Below, piece by piece: positions 1-6,874 of a stretch of 11,561 nucleotides of DNA. The DNA lies in assembly GCA_016839425.1 (NCBI GenBank), contig JAEOUI010000060.1:1-11561 (forward strand). The letters run 5' to 3'. The number at the start of each line of letters is the position of its first letter. Position 1 is the stretch's first letter. Made by a program: the position numbers and the translations under genes. The notes under the pieces are model-generated. The model saw nothing but the letters and a program-made list of their open reading frames with translations. It did not search any database and was not told the origin of the DNA. The DNA comes from Promethearchaeota archaeon. Lineage in GTDB: Archaea; Asgardarchaeota; Lokiarchaeia; Sigynarchaeales; SOKP01.

Positions 1-969
1 AACAGAACTAGTCAAGAATTATATTCCAACGATTTAGTTGATATTAACCAGATTCCTTTCCCTGATATCGATTCATACTTAAGAAAGTATTCTTATAAGA
101 ATGAATTTAATTTAGAACTTTATGCTTCGAGAGGATGTCCATACCAATGTGCTTTTTGTGCAACTAATTACTCCTTTCGAAGTATGGATTTTTCTCACTA
201 CAAGATCCAATTCGAAAAAATGCTTTCAATTGCTGAAGAAACAAATAAAAAGCAACCGAAAATCGCTTTTGCTGATCAAGCGTTTTGCTGCGTTCCAATT
301 CATTCTAAGATACTTGATTACATCCAGAAAAATCGGCTGTACGAGCGATTCTCTTTTGCTTGCCAAGTTCGAGTAGAAACGCTCGCTCAAGATATTAGCA
401 CGCTCCAAACATTGAGAAAGTGTGAATTCTTAGTAGGTGTTGGATTTGAATCTGCAAATGCTCGCATGTTAGAAGAAATGTACAAGACAGGAAATCCTCG
501 TGAATATCTCCAAGCGATGCTCAAAATATTAGATGAATACAAGAAAACAGATGGACCATATATGAGGCTTAATATAGTTTGTGGGTTTCCTGGAGAAACT
601 CAAGAATCGTTTAACGAAACAATAGATTTCATATACAAACACGCCATTCACGACAACATTCAAATCAGTCCATCACTTTTTTCGAATTATCCAAATATTT
701 TCGTATATAAGAACATGGATTATTACGAACAGAAGTTTGGATCGAAATTCGTTAAAGAATGGTGGAAACAGCCTAAAAATCAATTCAAACTCTCGGTTCC
801 AGAACCCTCATCTCTATATTCCTTGAAAGAACTAATTCAAGACTATAAAACTAAATATACTTCGATTTTAAAGCTCTTTCGTAGGAATACATTCGCAAAC
901 TTGCTTTTGTGGAAGGATTTTTATAACCAATGGTTCAAGGAATTGGATGCTAATTCTGATGCAAATTAG
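1..969 (+). CDS. Radical SAM protein, 5'-truncated by window edge (probably B12-binding-domain type)
   Basis: The frame is open from base 1 to a TAG at 967-969, giving 322 visible codons. An ATG at 184 is internal, because the radical SAM cluster motif lies upstream: RGCPYQCAFC, with Cys codons at 136-138, 148-150 and 157-159 (CxxxCxxC, binds the 4Fe-4S cluster that cleaves S-adenosylmethionine). Downstream come the usual barrel motifs: GVGFESAN...MLEEMYK near codons 150-165 and CGFPGET near 195-201. The GxES...M-K and GFPGET pattern fits the class B / BchE-like enzymes that often carry an N-terminal cobalamin-binding domain; that part would be outside the window, so this is inference. The substrate cannot be told from sequence. 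The gene converges on the M29 peptidase gene, with 116 bp between their stops, so it is not part of that operon. Confidence 0.9.
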   Translation, partial: NRTSQELYSNDLVDINQIPFPDIDSYLRKYSYKNEFNLELYASRGCPYQCAFCATNYSFRSMDFSHYKIQFEKMLSIAEETNKKQPKIAFADQAFCCVPIHSKILDYIQKNRLYERFSFACQVRVETLAQDISTLQTLRKCEFLVGVGFESANARMLEEMYKTGNPREYLQAMLKILDEYKKTDGPYMRLNIVCGFPGETQESFNETIDFIYKHAIHDNIQISPSLFSNYPNIFVYKNMDYYEQKFGSKFVKEWWKQPKNQFKLSVPEPSSLYSLKELIQDYKTKYTSILKLFRRNTFANLLLWKDFYNQWFKELDANSDAN

Positions 970-1085
970 AAATCTTACTCACGGTTGTAATTTATACGCT
1001 TGCAGTACGGATCACTATTCGAGAAATAAGGAAATAAGAATCGAATTCCACAAAGAATATCGCCTTCTTTTTCCGTACGATTTCT

Positions 1086-2282
1086 CTATTGCGTCAATTT
1101 ACCGTTCTTCATTATGGTTTTTTTGTTTCCGTTCAAATATTCAATCTCGATGTTCACATGAGGATCAGTTACAAAATCCCAATGCATTTGGGACACCGAT
1201 GTCCCTCCGTACATCTTGTTACTGCCGAAGGCTACATGAACGCTTCCCGTGATTTTTTCGTCCGTTAAAATATATCCAATTGCTTTCGTTATTTTTGGAT
1301 TGCACCCTATTCCGAGTTCAGCAACATTATAAGTCCTGATTTCGGAAATATTTTCGTTTGTCTTGTCAATGTCCTCACATTGTTTAAAACTTGACTTCAG
1401 GTCATCCACATCGTTATCGGCAGTAACCTTTTCTATCAGGAGCTTTCCGTTTTTAAAAGGTAATTTAACATTTCTTAATATTTTGCCACTATAACGGTCG
1501 TTCGTCAAGGGACAAAATATCGTACCTTCTCCCGTGGTTTCTATAGGTGCAATAAAAATCTCTCCTGCGGGCAAGTTTCCTCCCAAATCTCCTTCAGAGA
1601 TCATTTCTTCAGTGAGTATTCCCGCATCGTAATTAATTCGACGATTTTCTATGGAGAGCCAAAAATCAGTTCCCAAGTCATCGGTAACATGTACATGCTT
1701 AGCATTCTGAAATAAACTTCCTAATTGGCTCGTAATTTGATTTAATTCAATGGGAGGCACGCTCATTCCCTCTATAATAAATTGCTCATATAACAAATAA
1801 TCTATGTTATAATATTCCGCCGCTTTTTTAGAAGGCCAACCTGCGTAAACCCATCTTTTACCTGGTTCGTACTCTCTCTTGCTTCCGTAGAGGACGTCCC
1901 TTATAGGACTGGAAGCTTTTGAAGTTGCGTGTAATTTTTCACGAGAAAAATCGTTTTGGATTGAAGGGTCTTCCATTGGTTCAATGACGATATAGGCGTC
2001 TATGGTTTCAATCATTTTTAAAAGGTGTTTGTGGGTTTTTTCCAGCGTTTCAACGGTAATATGTCCATCCTCATAAATTTGTTTTGAATATTTGTCAGAA
2101 GTTGATGTGATGTGGGGTAATCCGCCCTTTCTATAGACGCATAGCGCCACTTCTTCCAACAGATCTTGGCAATATGTCCCTCCTTTCACGAATACGCAAT
2201 CGTCTTTTTTAATATTCACACAATTAACTATGTTTTCGGCGCATTGCTTGATTTTTTCATTTATCTGCTTGCTTGATGCCAT
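1086..2282 (-). CDS. M29-family metallo-aminopeptidase (AmpS/PepS/aminopeptidase T-like)
   Basis: This 398-residue protein is full length for clan MQ family M29, cytoplasmic dinuclear-metal exopeptidases that remove N-terminal residues from peptides. The N-terminal half has the family pattern VNIKKDDCVFVKGG (22-35) and RKGGLPHI (51-58). Candidate metal ligands by comparison with aminopeptidase T are E241 in NLPAGEIF, E322 in AELGIG, H349 in SVHVAFGSN, and H367 and D369 in HWDF; Y358 may be the conserved tyrosine. The stop follows a short basic tail (NGKLTQ). The start is the ATG at 2282; no Shine-Dalgarno is visible upstream. It lies 80 bp downstream of the deoxyhypusine synthase homologue on the same strand, so it may be the last gene of that operon or have its own promoter (an AT-rich TATA-like stretch lies near 2325-2335). 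Specificity cannot be predicted. The family call is firm; the pathway link to polyamines is only positional. Confidence 0.9.
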   Translation of the reverse strand: MASSKQINEKIKQCAENIVNCVNIKKDDCVFVKGGTYCQDLLEEVALCVYRKGGLPHITSTSDKYSKQIYEDGHITVETLEKTHKHLLKMIETIDAYIVIEPMEDPSIQNDFSREKLHATSKASSPIRDVLYGSKREYEPGKRWVYAGWPSKKAAEYYNIDYLLYEQFIIEGMSVPPIELNQITSQLGSLFQNAKHVHVTDDLGTDFWLSIENRRINYDAGILTEEMISEGDLGGNLPAGEIFIAPIETTGEGTIFCPLTNDRYSGKILRNVKLPFKNGKLLIEKVTADNDVDDLKSSFKQCEDIDKTNENISEIRTYNVAELGIGCNPKITKAIGYILTDEKITGSVHVAFGSNKMYGGTSVSQMHWDFVTDPHVNIEIEYLNGNKKTIMKNGKLTQ

Positions 2283-2362
2283 TCTAATAAATAATCAAGC
2301 AAGAAATAAAAATGATCTAGTCACTTTACTATAATTTCTATTCTAAAAAGACGACTTAATTT

Positions 2363-3307
2363 CTAAAAATTCACGCTCTTTAGGTACCATAAAATTAGGG
2401 GAAGGGCGATAGTAGCGTCTGTGATAACTGTAGAATATTTTGCTCCCTCATTCACCTTGCCCCACGAGATTGCTTCGCTTAAAGTTGCTCCGCTTAATCC
2501 TCCTGGTTCGGGACGATCCATGGTTATCTGAATGGCATACGATGCAGAAGTCGGGCAAAATTGAAGCGATTGCATGATAAAGTTTTTTGGTACACCTCCT
2601 CCTATAAAACACACCCCCGCTTTCTTGGCATCCCATGCCAAGTCGACCATTGCCAGCATGTCTTTAAAATGATTTAAATTAAGCTTCTGGTGGTGAAATC
2701 CAAGCTGGAGTGCAAGGCCAGAATCGGTAAAAGCTGGACAAAAAACAGGTACCTTCTTTTCGGCACAGGCTTTTAGGAGTGACTTGGAATTGTTGGGTAA
2801 TTGCTCTCCTAAAAAGCGTAGGAAAGAGCTCACGGACATTTGTTCGTCGGGAATCTTTAATTCCTTGACGAAATCCTCGATACCCTCGTACACATTGTTA
2901 GGCAAGAAAACATCATATATCCGATTTAACTCTTCGTTATGTAACTCTGTATCGCTAAGATCTTTTATGTTCTTTTCGCCTTGGAGGTGGTGATAGCCTA
3001 GCGTTTCAGCAAGGTCGTGAGTAAGGTTTGCTCCCGTGGATACTAATACATCTATGTAGCCTTCCATTACGAAATCGCGAAGAACTCCTTGCATGCCTGC
3101 AGGTACTAAGGCACCTGCCAAGCCAAAGAATTTTACGCATTCCTGGTTCTCAACCATCTCTTTATAGATTTCACATGCTATTGCTAATCTTTTTAGATTA
3201 AAGCCCGTATCCTTTGAAGAATTTATGAGGTTTACGATATCCGTATTTTTAAAAACTTCAAACTGATTGACGCGCTTTAAATGTTCCCTGAAATCCTCAC
3301 TATCCAT
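2363..3307 (-). CDS. dys: Deoxyhypusine synthase family protein (DHS, or SpeY-like homospermidine synthase)
   Basis: DHS uses NAD and spermidine to put an aminobutyl group on a lysine of translation factor aIF5A, the first step of hypusine synthesis. From the ATG at 3307 the protein is 314 residues, normal for the family. Visible motifs are PAGM (69-72), STGAN (90-94), CPAFTD (190-195), IGGGVPKN (235-242) and EAISWGK (278-284). K284 aligns with the catalytic K329 of human DHS, with E278 and W282 matching E323 and W327. Three other human active-site residues differ in my by-eye alignment: H288 is N242, D313 is P268 and D316 is L271. Relatives with such changes include bacterial SpeY, which makes homospermidine, so the substrate is uncertain. 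A GTG at 3316 could add three residues and overlap speB; I prefer the ATG because a GTGAG purine stretch sits just upstream and it follows the speB stop by one base. Confidence 0.88.
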   Translation of the reverse strand: MDSEDFREHLKRVNQFEVFKNTDIVNLINSSKDTGFNLKRLAIACEIYKEMVENQECVKFFGLAGALVPAGMQGVLRDFVMEGYIDVLVSTGANLTHDLAETLGYHHLQGEKNIKDLSDTELHNEELNRIYDVFLPNNVYEGIEDFVKELKIPDEQMSVSSFLRFLGEQLPNNSKSLLKACAEKKVPVFCPAFTDSGLALQLGFHHQKLNLNHFKDMLAMVDLAWDAKKAGVCFIGGGVPKNFIMQSLQFCPTSASYAIQITMDRPEPGGLSGATLSEAISWGKVNEGAKYSTVITDATIALPLILWYLKSVNF

Positions 3308-3308
3308 A

Positions 3309-4226
3309 TTACTCACTTATATTATTTTCAATTACAAACGATACTATTTCAACGATTAATTTTGCTGCTGCATTGCACGTAACATTATTTTTTAAATCCA
3401 AGTTCGGAGCCACTTCAACTACATCGAAACCGATTAATTTGAAACGCGACAAAACCTTTTTTAAAATATACCAGAGCTCCCTGTATGTAAATCCGCCAGG
3501 TATCGCAAAACCCGTGGCAGGTGCGATTGAAGGGTCTAAGGCATCGATATCGATCGAAATGTAAAGTTTCTTCACGCCATTATGCTCAAAAAAATCAAGT
3601 ATTTGTTGTGTATAAGCTTGTATTCCTATTTCGTATAATAAATGTGCGTCTAAATGAGTTAATCTATTTTCTGTTGCAATTTCTAATTCGGGAATGTCAA
3701 TGTCTCTAGTTCCGGCAATAAGCAAGTTCTTGTTGGAAATGTAATCCAAGTCCATTAGCCTGTGAGACACGGTTGCATGGGAAAATCTGCCCTTGTCCCA
3801 TTCTTCGTATAAATCCAAATGAGAGTCAAAGATCAACACGCCAAGTTCCTCTTTGTTTTCAATATTATCACCTAATGCCTTAACTACGGGGTAAGTGCAG
3901 AAATGGTCTCCGCCAATCATGATTGCTATTGAGTTTTTATTTACCGCAAGTGCCTTCTTAACAAAATCTTGTATTTCCTCGATGTTCTTCTCAATTTTTT
4001 TTGGTTCGATAGGCACATTTCCGATATCTACAACCTTAAAACTTGGAATCAAATGACCTAATTCGGTGGTAAGCGCCAAATCCTTGGTTATTTCCCGTAT
4101 TTTATCGGGAGCGATCGCAGAATTGGGAAGATCAATCGATGTCAAGTAATCCCAAGGAATTCCAAAGAGAAAAAATTCGGTTTTGTCGTCCAAGATTTCT
4201 CCAAAATCAAAAAATGTTATTTTCAC
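3309..4226 (-). CDS. speB: Agmatinase / ureohydrolase family protein
   Basis: This 305-residue protein belongs to the arginase/agmatinase superfamily, which uses two Mn2+ ions to release urea from a guanidino group. All metal-ligand motifs are present: GGDH (105-108), DSHLD (134-138; D134, H136, D138) and SIDIDALDP (224-232; D226, D228). H150 in RFSHAT is the likely catalytic-loop histidine and E271 in EVAP the usual substrate-side glutamate. The DxHxD centre has Ser where most members have Ala, a mild change. Agmatinase turns agmatine into putrescine, and its neighbour is a spermidine/putrescine-using synthase, so agmatinase is favoured over arginase; this rests on context. The start is GTG at 4226 with no nearby ATG. 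A GAGG Shine-Dalgarno (4235-4238) ends 8 bases upstream and overlaps the argS stop codon, suggesting coupled translation. Confidence 0.9.
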   Translation of the reverse strand: MKITFFDFGEILDDKTEFFLFGIPWDYLTSIDLPNSAIAPDKIREITKDLALTTELGHLIPSFKVVDIGNVPIEPKKIEKNIEEIQDFVKKALAVNKNSIAIMIGGDHFCTYPVVKALGDNIENKEELGVLIFDSHLDLYEEWDKGRFSHATVSHRLMDLDYISNKNLLIAGTRDIDIPELEIATENRLTHLDAHLLYEIGIQAYTQQILDFFEHNGVKKLYISIDIDALDPSIAPATGFAIPGGFTYRELWYILKKVLSRFKLIGFDVVEVAPNLDLKNNVTCNAAAKLIVEIVSFVIENNISE

Positions 4227-4234
4227 TATAGATT

Positions 4235-4238
4235 CCTC
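4235..4238 (-). promoter_or_regulatory. Shine-Dalgarno of speB, embedded in the argS stop codon
   Basis: On the minus strand the sequence reads GTGAGGAATCTATAGTG. GAGG lies 8 bases before the GTG start of speB and shares bases with the TGA stop of argS (4237-4239). It is one of the few clear ribosome binding sites here; it decides the GTG start and suggests that translation of speB depends on ribosomes ending argS. Confidence 0.6.
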
Positions 4239-6000
4239 ACATCTTTTCTAATGTTTTAATTCCTAACAAGCTCAAGCCCGTTTTCACGACTATTTGAACG
4301 CATTTTATCAGCAGCAAGCGTACTTTTTCTAATTCTTTATCGCTCGAAATGACCTTACAATCGTCATCATCGTAAAATGAGTTGAACGCCCGACAAAGCG
4401 AGAGTAGGAATTGGGGTATGAGGTGAATCCCGTGAGTCTTAGTCGCTTGATACACTTCTTCTGGAAATTGGTTCAAGATCTTAATCAAGAGGAGCTCCTT
4501 ATCGTGTGATAATTTTTCAAAATTAACATCAATAGAAACGATTTCCTTCGATTTTGAAAAGATAGAAGTTATCCTTGCGTAACTATATTGAATATATGGC
4601 CCTGTTTCTCCCTTGAATTTAATGGATTCATCGGGATTGAAGGTGAAATCGGATTTTGGATCAAATTTTAATACGAAAAATCTCAAGGCGCCCATTCCTA
4701 TAGCCTCAGCTCTCTGTTGTTTTTCTTCAAGCGAAAGATCTGGATATCTCTCGTCAACCTCTTTATATGCAAGCTCTTGCATTTCTTCTACGAGATCGTC
4801 AGCATCAACGACCCGACCCTGCCTGCTTTTCATTTTTCCTTCTGGAAGTGATATCATGCCGTACGAAAAGTGGAACTTTTCTTCCATGAACCCGATCATG
4901 TCCAAGACGGCAAAAAGTTGCTTGAAATACACATCTTGCTCGTTTCCTACTACATAAATTGAATTATCGTAGTGAAAGTCCTCCTTTTTTAGAAACGCAA
5001 GATAGATGTCCTGCGTTATATAAATCGTCGTGCCGTCGCTTCTCAGCAGGACTTTATCGGGAAGGTTGTATTTATCCTGTAATCGGGCGATTATGGCTCC
5101 GTCCTCTCGCTTTTCGAAAATACCCTTTTCGAGAGCCTCTAATATTTTATCCTTTCCCTTCCAATAAAATTCTGATTCAAAATACTCCTTGTCGAATTTA
5201 ATGCCAAACTTCTCATAGGTTTTTTTGAAACCTTCTAAAGCCCATTGGTTCATCTTTCTCCAAAGCGCTCTCGTCTCGGAATCGTTCTTTTCCCAAGACG
5301 CTAAGAGCTCCATTGTCTCTTGAGCAAGGGAATCGTCCTTTTCCAGTTCGGCGTGATAGTTCACATAGGCTTGTCCTACGAAATGATCCGACTTTACTCG
5401 TGGTTCTTGGTTATCGCCCCATTTTTTATACCAAAGCATGCTTTTACATATATGAATGCCCCTATCGTTATTCAAATTAACTTGATATACATTATGTCCT
5501 ACATACTTGTAAATATTTGACATCGTGCTTCCGAGAAGCATGTTCCTCACATGTCCTAAGTGCAAGGGCTTATTAGTATTAGGAGAGGGGTATTCGATGA
5601 CTACGGTTTGAGGTGAAATTATTTCACTTGCCAGTATTTTACCATACTCGTTTTTTAAATTTACAATTGAAGTAAGTACGAGGTCTGGTTTGACTCGAAA
5701 ATTCAAATACGGTCCTTCAGCTTGAATTTCCTCTAAATAATCGGGTTTTTCGATTTTTGAACATAATTCGCTAGCAATCACATTAGGTTTCTTTTTTTCA
5801 AACCTTGCTAACCTGAAACATGGAAAAGCATGAGTGTATATGAACTCCTGGGGGGGAATTTCTATAAATCCTTCTATCTCCTCAACGGAGAGATGTTTTA
5901 TGTATCGTTTTAGTAATTCTGCCAGTGCTTTTTTATCCACGATATTCATAATAGAGTATATAGTTCGAATGCGACTTGTAATTAGGGGTCTTATATTCAT
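4237..6000 (-). CDS. argS: Arginyl-tRNA synthetase
   Basis: This class I aminoacyl-tRNA synthetase attaches arginine to tRNA-Arg using ATP. From the first ATG it has 587 residues, in the family range. Domains in order are a short N-terminal tRNA-binding (Add-1) domain at about 18-110, then the catalytic Rossmann fold with the HIGH signature as HLGH (147-150, in NTNKPLHLGHVRN) and the KMSKS loop as KMKSR (389-393, followed by QGRV). The C-terminal DALR anticodon-binding domain begins near YIQYSYARI and ends with GLSLLGIKTLEKM. A second in-frame ATG at 5949 (residue 18, MNIVDKKALAELL) may be the true start, because the first 17 residues are basic and unlike the family's usual N terminus; neither start has a Shine-Dalgarno. 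It heads the minus-strand operon with speB 10 bp downstream, so arginine charging and arginine-derived polyamine synthesis may be co-expressed. Confidence 0.95.
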   Translation of the reverse strand: MNIRPLITSRIRTIYSIMNIVDKKALAELLKRYIKHLSVEEIEGFIEIPPQEFIYTHAFPCFRLARFEKKKPNVIASELCSKIEKPDYLEEIQAEGPYLNFRVKPDLVLTSIVNLKNEYGKILASEIISPQTVVIEYPSPNTNKPLHLGHVRNMLLGSTMSNIYKYVGHNVYQVNLNNDRGIHICKSMLWYKKWGDNQEPRVKSDHFVGQAYVNYHAELEKDDSLAQETMELLASWEKNDSETRALWRKMNQWALEGFKKTYEKFGIKFDKEYFESEFYWKGKDKILEALEKGIFEKREDGAIIARLQDKYNLPDKVLLRSDGTTIYITQDIYLAFLKKEDFHYDNSIYVVGNEQDVYFKQLFAVLDMIGFMEEKFHFSYGMISLPEGKMKSRQGRVVDADDLVEEMQELAYKEVDERYPDLSLEEKQQRAEAIGMGALRFFVLKFDPKSDFTFNPDESIKFKGETGPYIQYSYARITSIFSKSKEIVSIDVNFEKLSHDKELLLIKILNQFPEEVYQATKTHGIHLIPQFLLSLCRAFNSFYDDDDCKVISSDKELEKVRLLLIKCVQIVVKTGLSLLGIKTLEKM

Positions 6001-6248
6001 TAATTTAAACTACTTAATGTATTTTTCTCATTAAATCCAATTTCTTCATATATTTTGTGATCAATAAAAATAAGAATAAAATTCGTCTTTTATGTTCTAA
6101 ACAATTATAAGTAAGATCCACAACGACGAAATTCCTTTATGTCCTGAGTAAAGCGGGAAAAGAGTTGAGATAAATGTCTAAAAATCAATAATAATTTTAA
6201 GCTTTATATACTACTAGAAATAATATATTAATAATATTCATATTCTCA
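6001..6248. other. Divergent intergenic region between argS and the small GTPase gene
   Basis: About 250 bases without a supportable gene, very A+T-rich. It carries the upstream regions of both divergent genes. For the GTPase, a good TATA box lies at 6203-6210. For argS, a weaker minus-strand TATA-like AAAATATAT lies at 6048-6056, about 45 bases from the first ATG. I looked for a tRNA or a C/D-box guide RNA: one near-C box (GTGATCA, 6057-6063) and one CTGA (near 6143) are too far apart to fit. Confidence 0.5.
6202..6210 (+). promoter_or_regulatory. Archaeal TATA box for the small GTPase gene
   Basis: CTTTATATA matches the archaeal TATA consensus (TTTATATA at 6203-6210) and stands out from a TTTTAAG stretch that could act as BRE. 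With the usual 25-base spacing, transcription would start around 6230-6235, leaving a leader of about 15-20 bases before the ATG at 6249. This supports 6249, not the downstream TTG at 6361, as the 5' end of the gene. Confidence 0.55.
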
Positions 6249-6816
6249 ATGAAAATTAATCGAAATTGGACGAGTTGAACGCCTTACGTACGACGCAACT
6301 TTTAAGGTCATCATCTTTGGGGACGCTGGTACCGGAAAAACCACCTTAGCTCAAAGATTCTTGACAAACTTATTTAAATCGGATTCGAAAATGACGATAG
6401 GCATTGATTTCGAAGTTAAAAGCTTGGTGGTCGATGGCAAGAAAGTTAAGCTTCAAATATGGGATTTTGGTGGCGAAGAGAGGTTTCGATTCTTATTACC
6501 GTCTTACGTGCGAGGTGCCAATGGAGGATTATTCATGTACGATGTATCAAACTATTCGTCCATTGCTCATATTGACGACTGGATGATCGTCGTAAACAAG
6601 GAGCGACGACAGGAGAACTTATTTCCCCTTCTCGTTGTTGGGGGTAAAGCAGATTTGGACGATGCAAGAGAAGTTTCAAGCGAGGAAGGCATAAATATCT
6701 CGAAATCCCGGGGTGCTGATGGATTTATCGAATGCAGTAGCAAGACGGGAGAAAATGTAGATGAAACCTTCGAAGCTCTCACGAGGCTCATGCTCCAAAA
6801 CTCGAAAATGTCTTGA
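6249..6816 (+). CDS. Rab/Ras-like small GTPase (Asgard type), 5' end frameshifted or non-AUG start
   Basis: All five G boxes are present in one frame: G1 GDAGTGKTT (6319-6345), switch I Thr in MTIGIDF (acg, 6394-6396), G3 WDFGGEERF (from 6460), G4 as GGKADL (6640-6657) and G5 as SSK (6736-6744). The frame ends in TGA at 6814-6816. Upstream, the frame is open to a TGA at 6250-6252 and has no ATG, GTG or TTG before the P-loop; the first such codon is TTG at 6361, after G1. An ATG at 6249 is one base out of frame; with one A fewer in the run at 6252-6255 it would give MKLIEIGRVERLTYDATF and a 188-residue protein, a normal size. G3 has Glu where Ras Gln61 would be, and G4 has Gly for the usual Asn of NKxD. 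The C terminus (LQNSKMS) has no cysteine, so prenylation is unlikely. The GTP-binding switch role is firm; effector and membrane partner are unknown. Confidence 0.9.
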
Positions 6817-6847
6817 TATAGTTAAAAAGAAGTAAGTAATTAATAAG

Positions 6848-6857
6848 AAAAAAAAAA
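6848..6857 (-). terminator. Oligo-T terminator after the tail-anchored protein gene
   Basis: Ten consecutive A on the plus strand are a T10 tract on the minus strand, 17 bases past the stop codon at 6875. T-rich tracts are the main archaeal termination signal. The 58-bp gap separates two convergent genes; for the plus-strand GTPase the nearest T tracts (6883-6887, 6898-6902) fall inside the facing gene's 3' end. Confidence 0.5.
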
Positions 6858-6874
6858 TATCTCGGATTTTAAAC

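Noticed and set aside
947..1252. Plus-strand open frame overlapping the end of the radical SAM gene and the M29 gene
   Set aside because: More than half is antisense to the well-supported M29 peptidase C terminus, and it has no family features.
4613..5201. Plus-strand open frames opposite argS
   Set aside because: They are antisense to the conserved ArgRS catalytic domain and show no motif.
6057..6146. Possible C/D-box guide RNA in the argS-GTPase intergenic region
   Set aside because: The C-like box has a mismatch and is over 80 bases from the CTGA, with no internal D'/C' pair; archaeal guides are usually about 50-60 bases.
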